DNA of 64,000 nucleotides from Amphibacillus sp052055485 (GTDB lineage Bacteria; Bacillota; Bacilli; Bacillales; Amphibacillaceae). The position numbers and the translations under genes are program-made. The notes below the pieces were generated by a model that saw nothing but the letters and a program-made list of their open reading frames with translations, was not told the origin of the DNA and did no database searches. The DNA lies in contig NZ_CP197171.1 in NCBI RefSeq assembly GCF_052055485.1, positions 868,001 to 932,000 of the forward strand, read 5' to 3'. This document shows positions 8,598 through 16,837 of the stretch, one piece after another; positions within the stretch are counted from its first letter, which is position 1; each line of letters opens with the position of its first letter.

Positions 8598-9437
8598 TTG
8601 TTGATGTCTGAAGCTGCAAAATCTTATGAATCTGATAAAAGAATTGAAGGATTTTCGCCACAAACATTGATTGCTTATAAGCTTCAAGCAAAGTTGTTAA
8701 TGAATTATTTTGGCAACACCAAAATAAAGCACATTACAACCCAGCATCTAAAGCAGTATTTAGGTGAATCAAGCAAAGAATTGAAACCATCGAGTTTGTC
8801 TCATCGAATAAGGTTTATTCGATCTTTATTTCGTTGGTCACACGAGGAAGGAATTATTGAGACTAATCCTGCTAGTAAAATAAAAGAACCAAAAGTTGGT
8901 AAACGTATTCCAAAGTTTTTAACAGAAAGAGAGATTGAACATTTAAGAGATGCTTGCTTTACCTCAATGGAGAAAGCCTTATTTGAATATATGTTTTCTA
9001 CAGGATGTCGAATTGGAGAAATTGTTACACTTGACCGAAATAGTATTAACTGGGGAAGTCAATCCGCAATTGTTCGGGGGAAGGGAGATAAGGAGAGAGA
9101 GGTATATTTCAATATACGTTGTGATATTTGGCTAAAAAAATACCTCGATAGACGAGATGATAATGATCCAGCTATATTTGTCACGGAGCGCAATCCACAT
9201 AGAATGAGCATAGCTCAAATGAGATACGTCATTAAACGTATCTCTAATCGGGCTGGAATTAATAAAATCATCCACCCCCACCAATTAAGGCACAGTTACG
9301 CAACTCATCTATTGAACAATGGAGCCCCACTTGAAGTTATACAAAGTTTGCTGGGACACGAGAAAAGCGAAACAACACGAATCTATGCTCAATTAACTGG
9401 GAGGCTGCGACAAGAGTTTTATAGAAAATACTTTTAG
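8598..9437 (+). CDS. Tyrosine recombinase, copy 1
   Basis: A 279-residue XerC/D-like integrase. An N-terminal SAM-like core-binding domain covers about residues 1-90 and the catalytic domain 105-279. The full active set is visible: Arg138 (TGCRIGE), Lys162 (GKGDKE), His228 and Arg231 (HPHQLRHS), His254 (LLGHE) and nucleophile Tyr263. It starts at TTG with GGGAGTG upstream, aligned with the ATG of the related copy at 31614-32456; about two thirds of residues agree by eye. It is shorter than IntI and lacks the extra IntI helix. A near-palindromic repeat lies 90 bp after the stop. Confidence 0.93.
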   Translation: MLMSEAAKSYESDKRIEGFSPQTLIAYKLQAKLLMNYFGNTKIKHITTQHLKQYLGESSKELKPSSLSHRIRFIRSLFRWSHEEGIIETNPASKIKEPKVGKRIPKFLTEREIEHLRDACFTSMEKALFEYMFSTGCRIGEIVTLDRNSINWGSQSAIVRGKGDKEREVYFNIRCDIWLKKYLDRRDDNDPAIFVTERNPHRMSIAQMRYVIKRISNRAGINKIIHPHQLRHSYATHLLNNGAPLEVIQSLLGHEKSETTRIYAQLTGRLRQEFYRKYF

Positions 9438-9442
9438 AGGTT

Positions 9443-9476
9443 AAAGAGCAACAAGATATTGCGTTGCTCTTTTCAA
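9443..9476 (+). terminator. Terminator of recombinase copy 1
   Basis: AAGAGCAAC/GTTGCTCTT stem followed by a T-rich tail. Confidence 0.8.
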
Positions 9477-9520
9477 TTTTTGCACCAATATAGTTGAAAA
9501 TGAAAAAGAGACTTTCATTT

Positions 9521-9550
9521 CAGAATCGCGCCCGATCGTATTGCGGATTA
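9521..9550 (+). repeat. Near-palindromic core site A
   Basis: Centre GCGCCC at 9528-9533 with flanking ATC/GAT arms. First member of the family of similarly oriented intergenic sites; it lies just after recombinase copy 1. No T-tract, so it is not a terminator. Confidence 0.55.
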
Positions 9551-9565
9551 AAATAATTTCTTGAA

Positions 9566-9593
9566 GCAGTGGATTCATGATGAAATCCACTGC
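9566..9593 (-). terminator. Terminator of the AraC/GyrI gene
   Basis: A perfect 10-bp stem (GCAGTGGATT/AATCCACTGC) 13 bp after the leftward gene at 9606-10457. The tail on the minus strand is T-rich but interrupted. Confidence 0.6.
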
Positions 9594-9605
9594 TTATATA
9601 GGTTC

Positions 9606-10457
9606 CTATTTTACAGGGATCCAGATTTCTGAATATAAATCAGGACTGGATGGATTTTCATCTGAATATACCTCTAGTTCTGGTGCACCTGCATGTTTGT
9701 AACCACTTGAAGGAAACCATTCTGAAAAAATTTGTTTCCACGCTTTTTGCATAGCATCCGGCATCGGCCCGTGAACCTCAAATACGGCCCATTTGGATTC
9801 GGGGATTTCCAAAGTTGATAATCCATTAGGAGCACTGCCCTCGTGTGCTGTACCTATCCAATAATCAATGGACCCGGAATCTATTTCAACACATACACCC
9901 ACTACACCTTCAACTGGACCATTGTTCAATTTAAACAATCGCTCGTCTGTGCCCTCTCCGTTTATCTTATCCCACATTTTGGGGATACCCACTAGGTTCT
10001 CCTCATTAACCAGTGAAAATTCCTGTTTAAACCCCACAATCTGAAATCCCTCACGTTCAACAATTTTGACCTGCATTGGTTCTGCTCCCTTCAGACTCAC
10101 CTGTACTACCAGGCGGTTATAAGATTTTAGCTTTCCCGTGTACTTTCGTGCTTCACTTGGTGTTACACCATGTTGCCGCCTGAAGGCCTTCGAGAAAGCT
10201 TCAGGAGTGTCGTAACCATATTCGTAGGCGATATCAATAATCTTTGTGTTTGATCTTGTTAACTCATAGGCAGCTAATGTTAGGCGACGACGTCTAAGAT
10301 ATTCACCAACAGATATATCAGTTAATATCGCAAATGTACGCTGAAAGTGAAAAACCGAAAAGTTAGCCTGTTGGGCAATGTTTTCTATCGGAAGGTCATC
10401 AAGTAAATGATCTTCCATATAGTCTATTGCTGCCTGTAATGATTCAACCCACGTCAT
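9606..10457 (-). CDS. AraC-type regulator with GyrI-like effector domain, copy 1
   Basis: A 283-residue regulator. The first ~110 residues carry the two AraC helix-turn-helix motifs (IENIAQQANFSVFHFQRTF and IDIAYEYGYDTPEAFSKAF). Residues ~125-283 form a GyrI-like/effector-binding domain (WAVFEVHGPMPDAMQKAW, then EWFPSSGY). Relatives bind small amphipathic ligands or drugs and activate efflux or detoxification genes. Start chosen at the ATG at 10457, 8 bases after GGAG. It is the only gene between two core sites, so it forms a one-gene unit. Target genes are not evident. Confidence 0.85.
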   Translation of the reverse strand: MTWVESLQAAIDYMEDHLLDDLPIENIAQQANFSVFHFQRTFAILTDISVGEYLRRRRLTLAAYELTRSNTKIIDIAYEYGYDTPEAFSKAFRRQHGVTPSEARKYTGKLKSYNRLVVQVSLKGAEPMQVKIVEREGFQIVGFKQEFSLVNEENLVGIPKMWDKINGEGTDERLFKLNNGPVEGVVGVCVEIDSGSIDYWIGTAHEGSAPNGLSTLEIPESKWAVFEVHGPMPDAMQKAWKQIFSEWFPSSGYKHAGAPELEVYSDENPSSPDLYSEIWIPVK

Positions 10458-10544
10458 GTCACTCACTCCTTATTTAAAATCCTAACAGAGCATCATCAAT
10501 TAATCCTGTCTTTCCGTGCTTTGGTCGGACAGTATTTTTGAGTT

Positions 10545-10575
10545 AGTTAAGCTAACTGGCCCGTTTTTTGAAAAG
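10545..10575 (+). repeat. Near-palindromic core site B
   Basis: Centre TGGCCC at 10557-10562 with AAC/GTT arms, immediately upstream of the AraC/GyrI gene. Confidence 0.55.
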
Positions 10576-10640
10576 ATTATCAGACCACACTCTTAAACTA
10601 AACTACCAAATGGCACAATAAAAGGCGACTGCTCTTATTA

Positions 10641-10680
10641 TGTTATCGCACCAGTTCGTTTAAGTACATCATTTCACAAA
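10641..10680 (+). repeat. Divergent site C, first copy of a 40-bp direct repeat
   Basis: CGCACCA followed by TTTAAGTACA and ATTTCACAA. It matches the copy at 11651-11690 over about 35 bases and encloses the DUF1989 gene between the two copies. The CGCACC core may be a drifted version of GCGCCC. Confidence 0.45.
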
Positions 10681-10682
10681 GT

Positions 10683-10877
10683 TTATTTTCCGATAAACGA
10701 AACTGTAAAAATTAAACCTTTCATTACGAAGATTGCCAATGGAAATAACGAAGTAAATAAGGATATAATTATTTTCGCTTTTTCACGCTCAAAATTAGCT
10801 TTGAACAAAGGGAAAGCTGAAAGAAGCCCTAAAATAAATGTGGATAATGTACCCAACAATAAAAAATTATGGCTGTT
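10683..10877 (-). pseudogene. Remnant of a membrane protein gene
   Basis: The minus strand has an open frame of about 65 codons ending with TAA at 10683-10685. It encodes two strongly hydrophobic segments joined by a charged loop (KANFEREKAKIIIS), typical of the end of an integral membrane protein. No ribosome site or convincing start is seen; an in-frame stop lies at 10878-10880. It is best read as the 3' piece of a lost gene, though a very small membrane protein starting at an internal TTG cannot be excluded. Confidence 0.4.
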
Positions 10878-10917
10878 TCATTATAAATCCATAAAAACAG
10901 AGGTGCGAGGTTATAAA

Positions 10918-11508
10918 TTAATCTATAAATTGAACCAGTACAGGCTTACATCTCCCCGCATTACAAGCCCCTTCTGTAATACTGCAAGCAGAAATCCCTA
11001 CGATTAAATTCATTTCTGCATTAAATGTGATTTTGCTTCCTGCTTTAGATACAGGTGGCTCAATAATAATTTTTTTGTCCTGTGTGATTGTAGTATTCAT
11101 AAATATATTCAATGGTTGAATCGAATGAAAGTGAGAAATGCCATATGTCTTTAAACTATCATTAAGATTATCAAAACAATTGCTATGATGGTGGTTCACA
11201 TTATAGAAATGCTGATAGGTTTCCAGTCGACATGATGGTATCATCATATCATGAACACCAACGTCATCTTCTATGATGGTGAGCATCGGTAAATATTTGT
11301 TACTGTATAAAATGTCCCCTGTTGAAAAAAATAACGATTCTTTACAATCTATGGTAACAGGTGCAGAAAAAAATTCATTGAATGCAGAAGCATTTACAGC
11401 AAAAAGATCTGCAACCTGCTGCCCTTCAATATCGATAACGGAGAATTTTTCTCCCCTATTTATTTTAAAGGCTTGTCCTGTTTGTTTATCTATCATTAAC
11501 TCTCGCAT
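10918..11508 (-). CDS. DUF1989 (urea carboxylase-associated) family protein
   Basis: A 196-residue protein of the DUF1989 family, named for members encoded with urea amidolyase genes. Signature parts are the early IDIEGQQVADLFAVN, the HHHSNC segment in the middle, and CSITEGACNAG near the C-terminus. The Cys and His residues suggest metal binding. Start set at the ATG at 11508 with AGAAGGG upstream. No urea-metabolism genes are nearby; the gene stands alone between two copies of a 40-bp repeat, as a single-gene unit. Confidence 0.8.
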   Translation of the reverse strand: MRELMIDKQTGQAFKINRGEKFSVIDIEGQQVADLFAVNASAFNEFFSAPVTIDCKESLFFSTGDILYSNKYLPMLTIIEDDVGVHDMMIPSCRLETYQHFYNVNHHHSNCFDNLNDSLKTYGISHFHSIQPLNIFMNTTITQDKKIIIEPPVSKAGSKITFNAEMNLIVGISACSITEGACNAGRCKPVLVQFID

Positions 11509-11650
11509 TTTGTTTTCCCTTCTAGTTATAATTAGTGTCATACAATTATGTTGCTTAGATGTAAGGCCAAATCATTTTTCAATGGACATAAACACTCTTC
11601 AATTAGCCCCATTACTTAATATATTCGATAAAAAAGTGTTAACTCTTGTT

Positions 11651-11690
11651 AAATTAACGCACCATTTACTTTAAGTACACTAATTCACAA
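11651..11690 (+). repeat. Divergent site C, second copy of a 40-bp direct repeat
   Basis: ACGCACCA, TTTAAGTACA and AATTCACAA match the copy at 10641-10680 in the same orientation. Confidence 0.45.
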
Positions 11691-11989
11691 TCCAAATTAT
11701 AATTTTAACATAAATTTCCAATTCCTTAGCTATTTATCAGAGGAATTCGCTAAGTTATTAGGGAGTTGTTCTGCTAAATAATGAAGTTGACACAAAATTA
11801 TGTCATCTTGGTAAAATAAGTGCCAAATAAGGAGCCATTTTTCTTTCTTTTTTGTAGATAGACATTGTTAAACCAACAAAAATTAGCAATCCATTTTATA
11901 TGCTAATTGGATTGCTAAAAGGTTTGTTATTTTATGTTTTGTACTATTAAACTTAACCCGTTAGATGATGGCACGCTACTCTCTTATAT
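11691..11989. other. Gene-free stretch upstream of site C and before the fnr-like gene
   Basis: No gene is seen. It contains a strong inverted repeat (11883-11918, annotated separately), an isolated TTGACA at about 11788, and a weak core-like motif TTAACCC with CGTT at 11953-11961. Confidence 0.4.
11876..11920 (-). terminator. Terminator of the copZ-fnr operon
   Basis: A perfect 11-bp stem (TTAGCAATCCA/TGGATTGCTAA, 11883-11893 and 11908-11918). On the minus strand it is followed by TTTTTG, 70-110 bp after the fnr-like stop codon. Confidence 0.7.
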
Positions 11990-12697
11990 TTATTCAGTAT
12001 AAAGTAACAATTGATCTAAATCCATTATTTTAATTTTCTTTTTCGGTAACTGTTTAATCAATCCAAGTTCTTCTAGAGTAGTAAATTTACGGCTGATTGT
12101 TTCTGGTGTGGTACCAAGATACGAGGCTAAATCCTTTTTGGACATTGGTAAGATAATCGTTGGACTATTGCCACTTCCCTTTTCAACATTCTCAGCTAAA
12201 AAGGATATAATGCGGGTTTCTACATTTTCAATCGCTACTTGTGTGGTTTGTTTTTCAGAATCCTTCAAACGCATCGTTACTTCTGACAGTATTTTTAATG
12301 AGATCTGCGGATATTCCACCAAATACTCTTGTAAATCCTCTCGTTTAATTAAACAAATGGATGTATTTTGTAGTGCTTCCGCATAGTTCTCATGAATACT
12401 TCCAGGTTGGAAAATGGCGACTTCACCTGTAAAATCACCGGGATTTAAAATGCGAACAAGTTGTTCTTTTCCAGAATCCGATAAGCGGTAAATCCGAGCC
12501 TTACCTGAATTGATAATATATAAGGTATCATCTTTCTCACCTGCACGGAATAACATTTCCCCTTTTTGTAGATGAAGTGTCTTGGCAGATTCCGCAATCA
12601 AATCCATTTGTGAGTCTTCCAGATGGTTGAAAATGGGAACAATACGAATACATTCTGCATGTCCATGTTGGTGATGACAACATTGGTTTTGTTCCAA
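11990..12697 (-). CDS. Crp/Fnr-family regulator
   Basis: A 235-residue Crp/Fnr regulator with a cNMP-binding-type beta-roll (about residues 18-140), a dimer helix and a C-terminal winged helix. The recognition helix reads TPETISRKF, carrying the ExxSR pattern with which E. coli FNR reads TTGAT half-sites. The N-terminus is Cys/His rich (CCHHQHGHAEC, residues 6-16), and another Cys lies near residue 113, so a metal or Fe-S redox sensor is possible. The start is TTG with GGAGAGG upstream. TTGAT-N4-ATCAA boxes precede both transcripts of this metal module. Confidence 0.88.
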   Translation of the reverse strand: MEQNQCCHHQHGHAECIRIVPIFNHLEDSQMDLIAESAKTLHLQKGEMLFRAGEKDDTLYIINSGKARIYRLSDSGKEQLVRILNPGDFTGEVAIFQPGSIHENYAEALQNTSICLIKREDLQEYLVEYPQISLKILSEVTMRLKDSEKQTTQVAIENVETRIISFLAENVEKGSGNSPTIILPMSKKDLASYLGTTPETISRKFTTLEELGLIKQLPKKKIKIMDLDQLLLYTE

Positions 12698-12761
12698 AAT
12701 AACCTCTCCTTTTTATAAAAAGCTTAAGAGGGCATCTTAGGCTTCCTTTCTATTCACTCGA

Positions 12762-12995
12762 TTAAGCAGGTTTTACCTTTGATTTGACAACAGGATATCC
12801 TAAGTCTTCAATTGCCTCTTCGATATCGTTAATAACGACTGCTTCTGAATCAAAATCTACTTTTACTTTACTAGCATTGAACATTACCTTCAAGCTATCT
12901 TGATTCACACCGTTTATTCCTTTCACCGCATTTTCAATCTTTTGGAGACAAGATGGGCAAGATAAGGTTTCTAATTGAATCGTTGCTTTTTGCAT
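12762..12995 (-). CDS. CopZ-like heavy-metal-associated protein, copy 2
   Basis: A 77-residue stand-alone HMA domain of ferredoxin-like fold. The metal site is CPSC at about residues 13-16 (LSCPSCLQK), where classical CopZ has MxCxxC. It presumably binds a soft metal ion and passes it to the P-type ATPase at 13836-15689, which lacks an N-terminal HMA domain. It is nearly identical to the copy at 13409-13642, so it is a tandem duplicate with one gene in between. Confidence 0.85.
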   Translation of the reverse strand: MQKATIQLETLSCPSCLQKIENAVKGINGVNQDSLKVMFNASKVKVDFDSEAVVINDIEEAIEDLGYPVVKSKVKPA

Positions 12996-13061
12996 AAATC
13001 ATTTCTCCCTTCATTTTTTAACGACCGTAAACCAATTTATTCTTTTGTTTTTGGGTTACTT

Positions 13062-13361
13062 TTAAGCCTGATATGCTTTGTCTACTTCTGATAACATTTC
13101 GTAGGTGCCTGCATATGTTTCACATACATCTCCAGGAATGGCGTAGTTGTCTGTGATTTTTCGTAACTGAGCAAATTCAACATCCAAGTCTGGTTTGTTT
13201 GCACCAGCATCTTTTACCCTTTTACTGAGTTTTTCAAATAGTTCACGTACTTCAAAGGCTTCTGGATGGTTCTTACCATGGGCCCGTGTAATCGCAGTAG
13301 TGTATAAATCCAGTTTTTCAAAATGGTTTGTTATTACTTCGTTAAATGTTTGTTCAGACAT
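13062..13361 (-). CDS. Small helical protein of the metal module
   Basis: A 99-residue all-helical protein with scattered His and Glu residues (HFEKLD, RAHGKNHPEAFEV, VCETYAGTYEML). The pattern is reminiscent of hemerythrin-like or Ric/ScdA-related iron proteins, but no certain family is recognised. It lies between two copZ-like genes in a leftward operon that ends in the fnr-like gene, so a role in metal or Fe-S handling under low oxygen is inferred. GAGGGAAAT precedes the ATG. Confidence 0.6.
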   Translation of the reverse strand: MSEQTFNEVITNHFEKLDLYTTAITRAHGKNHPEAFEVRELFEKLSKRVKDAGANKPDLDVEFAQLRKITDNYAIPGDVCETYAGTYEMLSEVDKAYQA

Positions 13362-13408
13362 TATTATTTCCCTCTTTCTATATATAATTTTTGTTATGTG
13401 TGTTTGTC

Positions 13409-13642
13409 TTAGGCAGATTTTACTTTTGATTTAACAACGGGATATCCTAAGTCTTCAATTGCCTTTTTGATATCGTTAACGGTGATCGTTTCTGAATCAA
13501 AATCTACTTTTACTTTACTGGCATTGAATAATACTTTTAAGCTATCTTGATTAACCCCATTTAATCCTTTCACCGCATTTTCAATCTTTTGCATACAAGA
13601 TGGACAAGATAATGTTTCTAATTGAATAACTGCTTTTTGCAT
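13409..13642 (-). CDS. CopZ-like heavy-metal-associated protein, copy 1
   Basis: A 77-residue HMA-domain protein with the CPSC metal site (LSCPSCMQK). First gene of the operon copZ1 - 13062 gene - copZ2 - fnr-like, driven by a promoter with an FNR-type box at -41.5. It is almost the same protein as copy 2. Likely metallochaperone for the divergent-motif ATPase encoded upstream on the same strand. Confidence 0.85.
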   Translation of the reverse strand: MQKAVIQLETLSCPSCMQKIENAVKGLNGVNQDSLKVLFNASKVKVDFDSETITVNDIKKAIEDLGYPVVKSKVKSA

Positions 13643-13706
13643 GAATTATTTCTCCTTTCATCTTATCTTTGACTTTTTTGTTTTCCCTCTTCTTCTTTAC
13701 AATTTA

Positions 13707-13748
13707 AGTATAGCTGAGGTTCAACGAAATGAAATTGACGCAAATCAA
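13707..13748 (-). promoter_or_regulatory. FNR-type box and -10 element before copZ1
   Basis: TTGAC-GCAA-ATCAA on the plus strand at 13735-13748, one base from the palindrome TTGAT-N4-ATCAA. On the minus strand TATACT lies at 13712-13707. The box centre falls about 41 bp before the expected start site, the class II activator position. Confidence 0.75.
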
Positions 13749-13762
13749 GTTTTAAGAAAAAA

Positions 13763-13804
13763 GTAGGGGAGTATTTTGTTCTTCCTACCTGAATACTTCC
13801 CCTT
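13763..13804 (-). terminator. Terminator of the P-type ATPase gene
   Basis: Stem of AGGGGAAGTATT against AATACTCCCCT (minus strand, one bulged base) followed by ACTTTTTTC, 30 bp after the ATPase stop. Confidence 0.75.
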
Positions 13805-13835
13805 TATCATTCGTCAAGACCGCTTTCTATTAAAT

Positions 13836-15689
13836 TTATCCTCTCAAACGGTATCGAAGCAATCTCATACCATTCAAGATGACTACTAAGATACTTGCTT
13901 CGTGAACCAACATCCCGATTGACATATTCATCCATTCACTAAATAGTAGGCTAGCAAGTAAGACTAATACCACACCAACTGCTATGGTGATGTTCTGTTT
14001 CATGTTTCTTGAAGTTAATTTTGTTAAGCCTAATGCGTGTGGTAAACGACTAAAGTCAGAATTCATTAAAACGACATCCGATGTTTCAATTGCAACATCT
14101 GTTCCACTTCCCATTGCGATTCCGATATCTGCTAAGGCTAATGAAGGACTATCATTCACTCCGTCACCGACAAAGGCAATGAGTTGGCCTTTTGCTTGCA
14201 TTTTTTCAATATATGCGGATTTTCCTTCTGGAAGCATATGACCGTGTGCTTCTGTTAATCCAAGTTCTCGAGCAACTAAATCTACGGTTCCTTGGTTGTC
14301 CCCTGAAAGAACGACTAGGTTTTTGACTCCAAGTTTTTTTAGGTTTTGAAGATCTTTTTTAACACCTGGACGGATTTGATCCCGAATACCCATCAGAACG
14401 TTTAATTCTCCGTCGACCGCAGTTAACACAAGAGAATTCCCATTTTTCTCAAAGCGTTCGACGTCTTTTTTAGCTTTTTCGCTTAATTTCACATTTTCCT
14501 TTTCCATTAAAGCTACGTTACCAACGGCTATACGATGAACACCTATTTTTGCTACAATTCCGCCACCTTTAACGACTTCGGTTTCTTCAACAGTAGAGAA
14601 AGTTGTCTCGCCAATATCCTGTAGGACAGCTTTCGCTAGTGGGTGGTCCGATTCACGCTCCACACTTGCTAAATATCCTAGAACCTCTTCAGTATTTTTT
14701 CCGTAAAATTCTTTTTCGGCAACTTCAGGGTTTCCTACTGTCAATGTTCCTGTTTTATCAAAAACGATAGTATCTACTCTGCTAAAGTCATTGATAACTT
14801 CACTACCTTTTAGGAGGACACCATTACGTGCACCGTTTCCGATACCGGCAACGTTGGATACAGGTACCCCGATAACTAATGCACCTGGACATCCTAAAAC
14901 AAGAATCGTGATAGCTAGTTCAATATCTTTTGAGAAAAACCAAACAATAAAACCAAGGACTAACACAGCTGGTGTATAGTATTTTGAGAATCGGTCAATG
15001 AAACGTTCTGCTTCTGATTTGGAATCCTGTGCTTCTTCCACTAATTCGATAATTCTACCAAATGTTGTATCTTCCCCTACACGGTCAGATCGAATTTGAA
15101 TCGTTCCATTTTCTAAGATTGTTCCCGCAAATACTTCAGAATCGACCCTTTTGCTTACTGGAACAGACTCTCCGGTAATACTTGCTTCATTGATGTGACC
15201 TTCACCTGTTAACACGGTTCCATCTACGGGGACTTTTGCACCCGTTTTGACTAATAAAATGTCACCTTCATCTACATCATCGACATCAACTTCTTCAAAT
15301 TCTCCATTTTCCATTTGCTTTAAAGCACTTTCTGGTGCCAGCTCTGTTAATTCTTTAATGGCAGAACGTGTTTTGTTCAAGGTACGTTGCTCCAAGTAAG
15401 AACCAAATAAGAATAAGAAAGTAACGATGGCTGATTCCTCATAATTTTGAATCAATACTGCCCCAATTACTGCAATGGTAACTAAAACATCAATACTGAC
15501 AACTTTTACTTTTAATGCCTGAAAGGCTTGAATCGCAATTGGTGCTACACCAAGAATAGATGCAATGATGAGCGACCAATTGAAAATGGCCATGTTGTCT
15601 AAGGAAAATCGTCCGAAGAATGCAAGTGCAATCAAAATTGCACTGATCAGTGTAATGGAATTCTTTTTACTTAATATATATCTTTGCAT
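13836..15689 (-). CDS. Heavy-metal P1B-type ATPase with CPG motif
   Basis: A 617-residue metal-transporting P-type ATPase without an N-terminal HMA domain. Motifs: actuator TGES at 172-175, intramembrane Cys267-Pro-Gly269, phosphorylation Asp311 in DKTGTLT, SDHPLAKA in the nucleotide domain, and GDGVNDSP at the hinge. The last span carries VHEASILVVILNGMR. CPG in place of CPC, CPH or SPC leaves the substrate class open. Start set at 15689, 7 bases after GGAGGG. It sits upstream of copZ1 on the same strand with its own FNR-type promoter and terminator. Export of copper, iron or zinc is possible. Confidence 0.9.
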   Translation of the reverse strand: MQRYILSKKNSITLISAILIALAFFGRFSLDNMAIFNWSLIIASILGVAPIAIQAFQALKVKVVSIDVLVTIAVIGAVLIQNYEESAIVTFLFLFGSYLEQRTLNKTRSAIKELTELAPESALKQMENGEFEEVDVDDVDEGDILLVKTGAKVPVDGTVLTGEGHINEASITGESVPVSKRVDSEVFAGTILENGTIQIRSDRVGEDTTFGRIIELVEEAQDSKSEAERFIDRFSKYYTPAVLVLGFIVWFFSKDIELAITILVLGCPGALVIGVPVSNVAGIGNGARNGVLLKGSEVINDFSRVDTIVFDKTGTLTVGNPEVAEKEFYGKNTEEVLGYLASVERESDHPLAKAVLQDIGETTFSTVEETEVVKGGGIVAKIGVHRIAVGNVALMEKENVKLSEKAKKDVERFEKNGNSLVLTAVDGELNVLMGIRDQIRPGVKKDLQNLKKLGVKNLVVLSGDNQGTVDLVARELGLTEAHGHMLPEGKSAYIEKMQAKGQLIAFVGDGVNDSPSLALADIGIAMGSGTDVAIETSDVVLMNSDFSRLPHALGLTKLTSRNMKQNITIAVGVVLVLLASLLFSEWMNMSIGMLVHEASILVVILNGMRLLRYRLRG

Positions 15690-15739
15690 GTTGATTCCCT
15701 CCAATTTCATTTTCATTTGTATTCCTTGTTGATGACTCT

Positions 15740-15781
15740 AGTATAGGATGTTTCTATGAAATAAAAATTGATTCGAATCAA
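15740..15781 (-). promoter_or_regulatory. FNR-type box and -10 element before the ATPase
   Basis: A perfect TTGAT-TCGA-ATCAA palindrome at 15768-15781 and, on the minus strand, TATACT at 15745-15740. Box centre to expected start is about 41.5 bp, identical to the copZ1 promoter. This is the layout of a class II FNR-activated promoter. Confidence 0.8.
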
Positions 15782-15950
15782 GTTCTATTGTAAAAGTGAA
15801 AAATTATAAAAGAACAGCAAAACAAATCCAACTGTTTTACTGAATAACTGAATAACTCTTATATATTATCGAACATACAATCAAAAAAAATCATTATATT
15901 GTACATTCTTTATTCAGCAGGCTTTAGAAAAGCATTATAAACAGCAAACT
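15782..15950. other. Gene-free stretch upstream of the ATPase promoter
   Basis: A/T-rich sequence with no gene or clear motif. Confidence 0.4.
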
Positions 15951-15985
15951 AAACCGCTCGGAAAATATTCTGAGCGGTTTTATCT
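15951..15985. terminator. Bidirectional-looking terminator
   Basis: Stem AAACCGCTC/GAGCGGTTT around a short A/T-rich loop, with T-rich tail on the plus strand. It would close the leftward small gene at 16042-16242. Confidence 0.65.
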
Positions 15986-16003
15986 TAATATTTAATTTTT
16001 CTT

Positions 16004-16030
16004 CCTCAACTAAACTGCCCGATTTGTGAG
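16004..16030 (+). repeat. Near-palindromic core site D
   Basis: AAACTGCCCGATTT, core CTGCCC at 16015-16020, placed 22 bp after the stop of the 66-residue gene. Confidence 0.5.
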
Positions 16031-16041
16031 CAAAAGCTATC

Positions 16042-16242
16042 TTATTCTTCGATATTTATTAATTCCGCTTTAACTATTTGATATTTCGTTAATTCAACCG
16101 TTTGACCATCTTCATTTTCTACAGGAATAAAATCCGTTGTAATACCTGAGTATCTACTGCTAATTGACCCTTCGATTCTTACATTTTTAAACTGCTCTCC
16201 AGTTGATACTGTAATGTTGTATACGTGTATCTTTTTCGCCAT
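16042..16242 (-). CDS. Small hypothetical protein (66 aa)
   Basis: A 66-residue protein, mostly beta-strand by appearance, with segments HVYNITVSTGEQFKNVRIEG and FIPVENEDGQTVELTKYQI. GAGGAGAGG precedes the ATG. It is the only gene between core sites D and E, giving a 300-bp unit: one small gene, its own leader and a site at each end. Function not recognised. Confidence 0.65.
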   Translation of the reverse strand: MAKKIHVYNITVSTGEQFKNVRIEGSISSRYSGITTDFIPVENEDGQTVELTKYQIVKAELINIEE

Positions 16243-16307
16243 AATATCCTCTCCTCGTTTTAAAGTCTTTTGCCCCTTAATCTAATTTAGATTTAGTATC
16301 AACTCCT

Positions 16308-16375
16308 CCACAATCTGGCCCTTTTCAGAAGTATAACCCTCTTATTAGATTAGCGCGCCCGTTTATGGAATAGTT
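16308..16375 (+). repeat. Paired core sites E and F
   Basis: Site E: AATCTGGCCCTTTT, core at 16316-16321. Site F: core GCGCCC at 16355-16360 between TATT and AATA outer arms, followed by GTTTATGGAATAG. The two cores are about 38 bp apart in the same orientation, as in the pairs at 29160/29194 and 33815/33849. Confidence 0.6.
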
Positions 16376-16459
16376 TTTTTCAATGTTAACTTGGTATCGT
16401 ATTATGAAATATTCCTAAACACTAACCGGATAAATAGATATACCGTTAAACCCGTTGAA

Positions 16460-16648
16460 TTAGCTGGGAGGTATGGTATCAATAGCAAACATTGTCAAAA
16501 CAAAAATGGCAAAAAGAGTAACCCAAGTAATCCAAAATTTCTTCCATCCTTTTTTGGAGAGTGATCCATCTTCGTTTTTCTCCTTATGAGTAACGATAAA
16601 CAAACAAATAATACCGATAACGCAACTTACGGGGAAAAAATATTGCAT
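16460..16648 (-). CDS. Small two-span membrane protein (62 aa)
   Basis: A 62-residue protein with hydrophobic spans at about residues 5-19 and 40-57, joined by a charged loop (THKEKNEDGSLSKKGWKK). Start placed at 16648, preceded by AAAAGGAC; the frame continues open upstream but without a ribosome site. Last gene of a four-gene leftward set headed by a helix-turn-helix regulator. Function unknown. Confidence 0.6.
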   Translation of the reverse strand: MQYFFPVSCVIGIICLFIVTHKEKNEDGSLSKKGWKKFWITWVTLFAIFVLTMFAIDTIPPS

Positions 16649-16661
16649 GCAATCAGTCCTT

Positions 16662-16826
16662 TTAATAAACTTTTGACAAAATAACCATGAACAGAAAAAC
16701 TGTAATGAACGATAATGCAAGCAAAAGATTGAGAACCTGCACTGCCGATAAAGCAATTACTTCTAAATTAAGAAGTGAAATCAAAATAATTTCCAGAACA
16801 ACCACGGTAAAAAAAGAATAAAACAT
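16662..16826 (-). CDS. Small hydrophobic protein (54 aa)
   Basis: A 54-residue frame, nearly all hydrophobic, with two spans separated around LNLEVIALSAVQ. It fills the gap between two other small membrane-protein genes and overlaps neither. The ribosome site is weak (AAGG 11 bases upstream), so translational coupling to the gene before it is possible. No family recognised. Confidence 0.45.
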   Translation of the reverse strand: MFYSFFTVVVLEIILISLLNLEVIALSAVQVLNLLLALSFITVFLFMVILSKVY

Positions 16827-16837
16827 CGCTTTGTGCC

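Noticed and set aside
10801..11007. 68-codon plus-strand frame
   Set aside because: It overlaps the membrane-protein remnant and the DUF1989 gene on the other strand and lacks a ribosome site.
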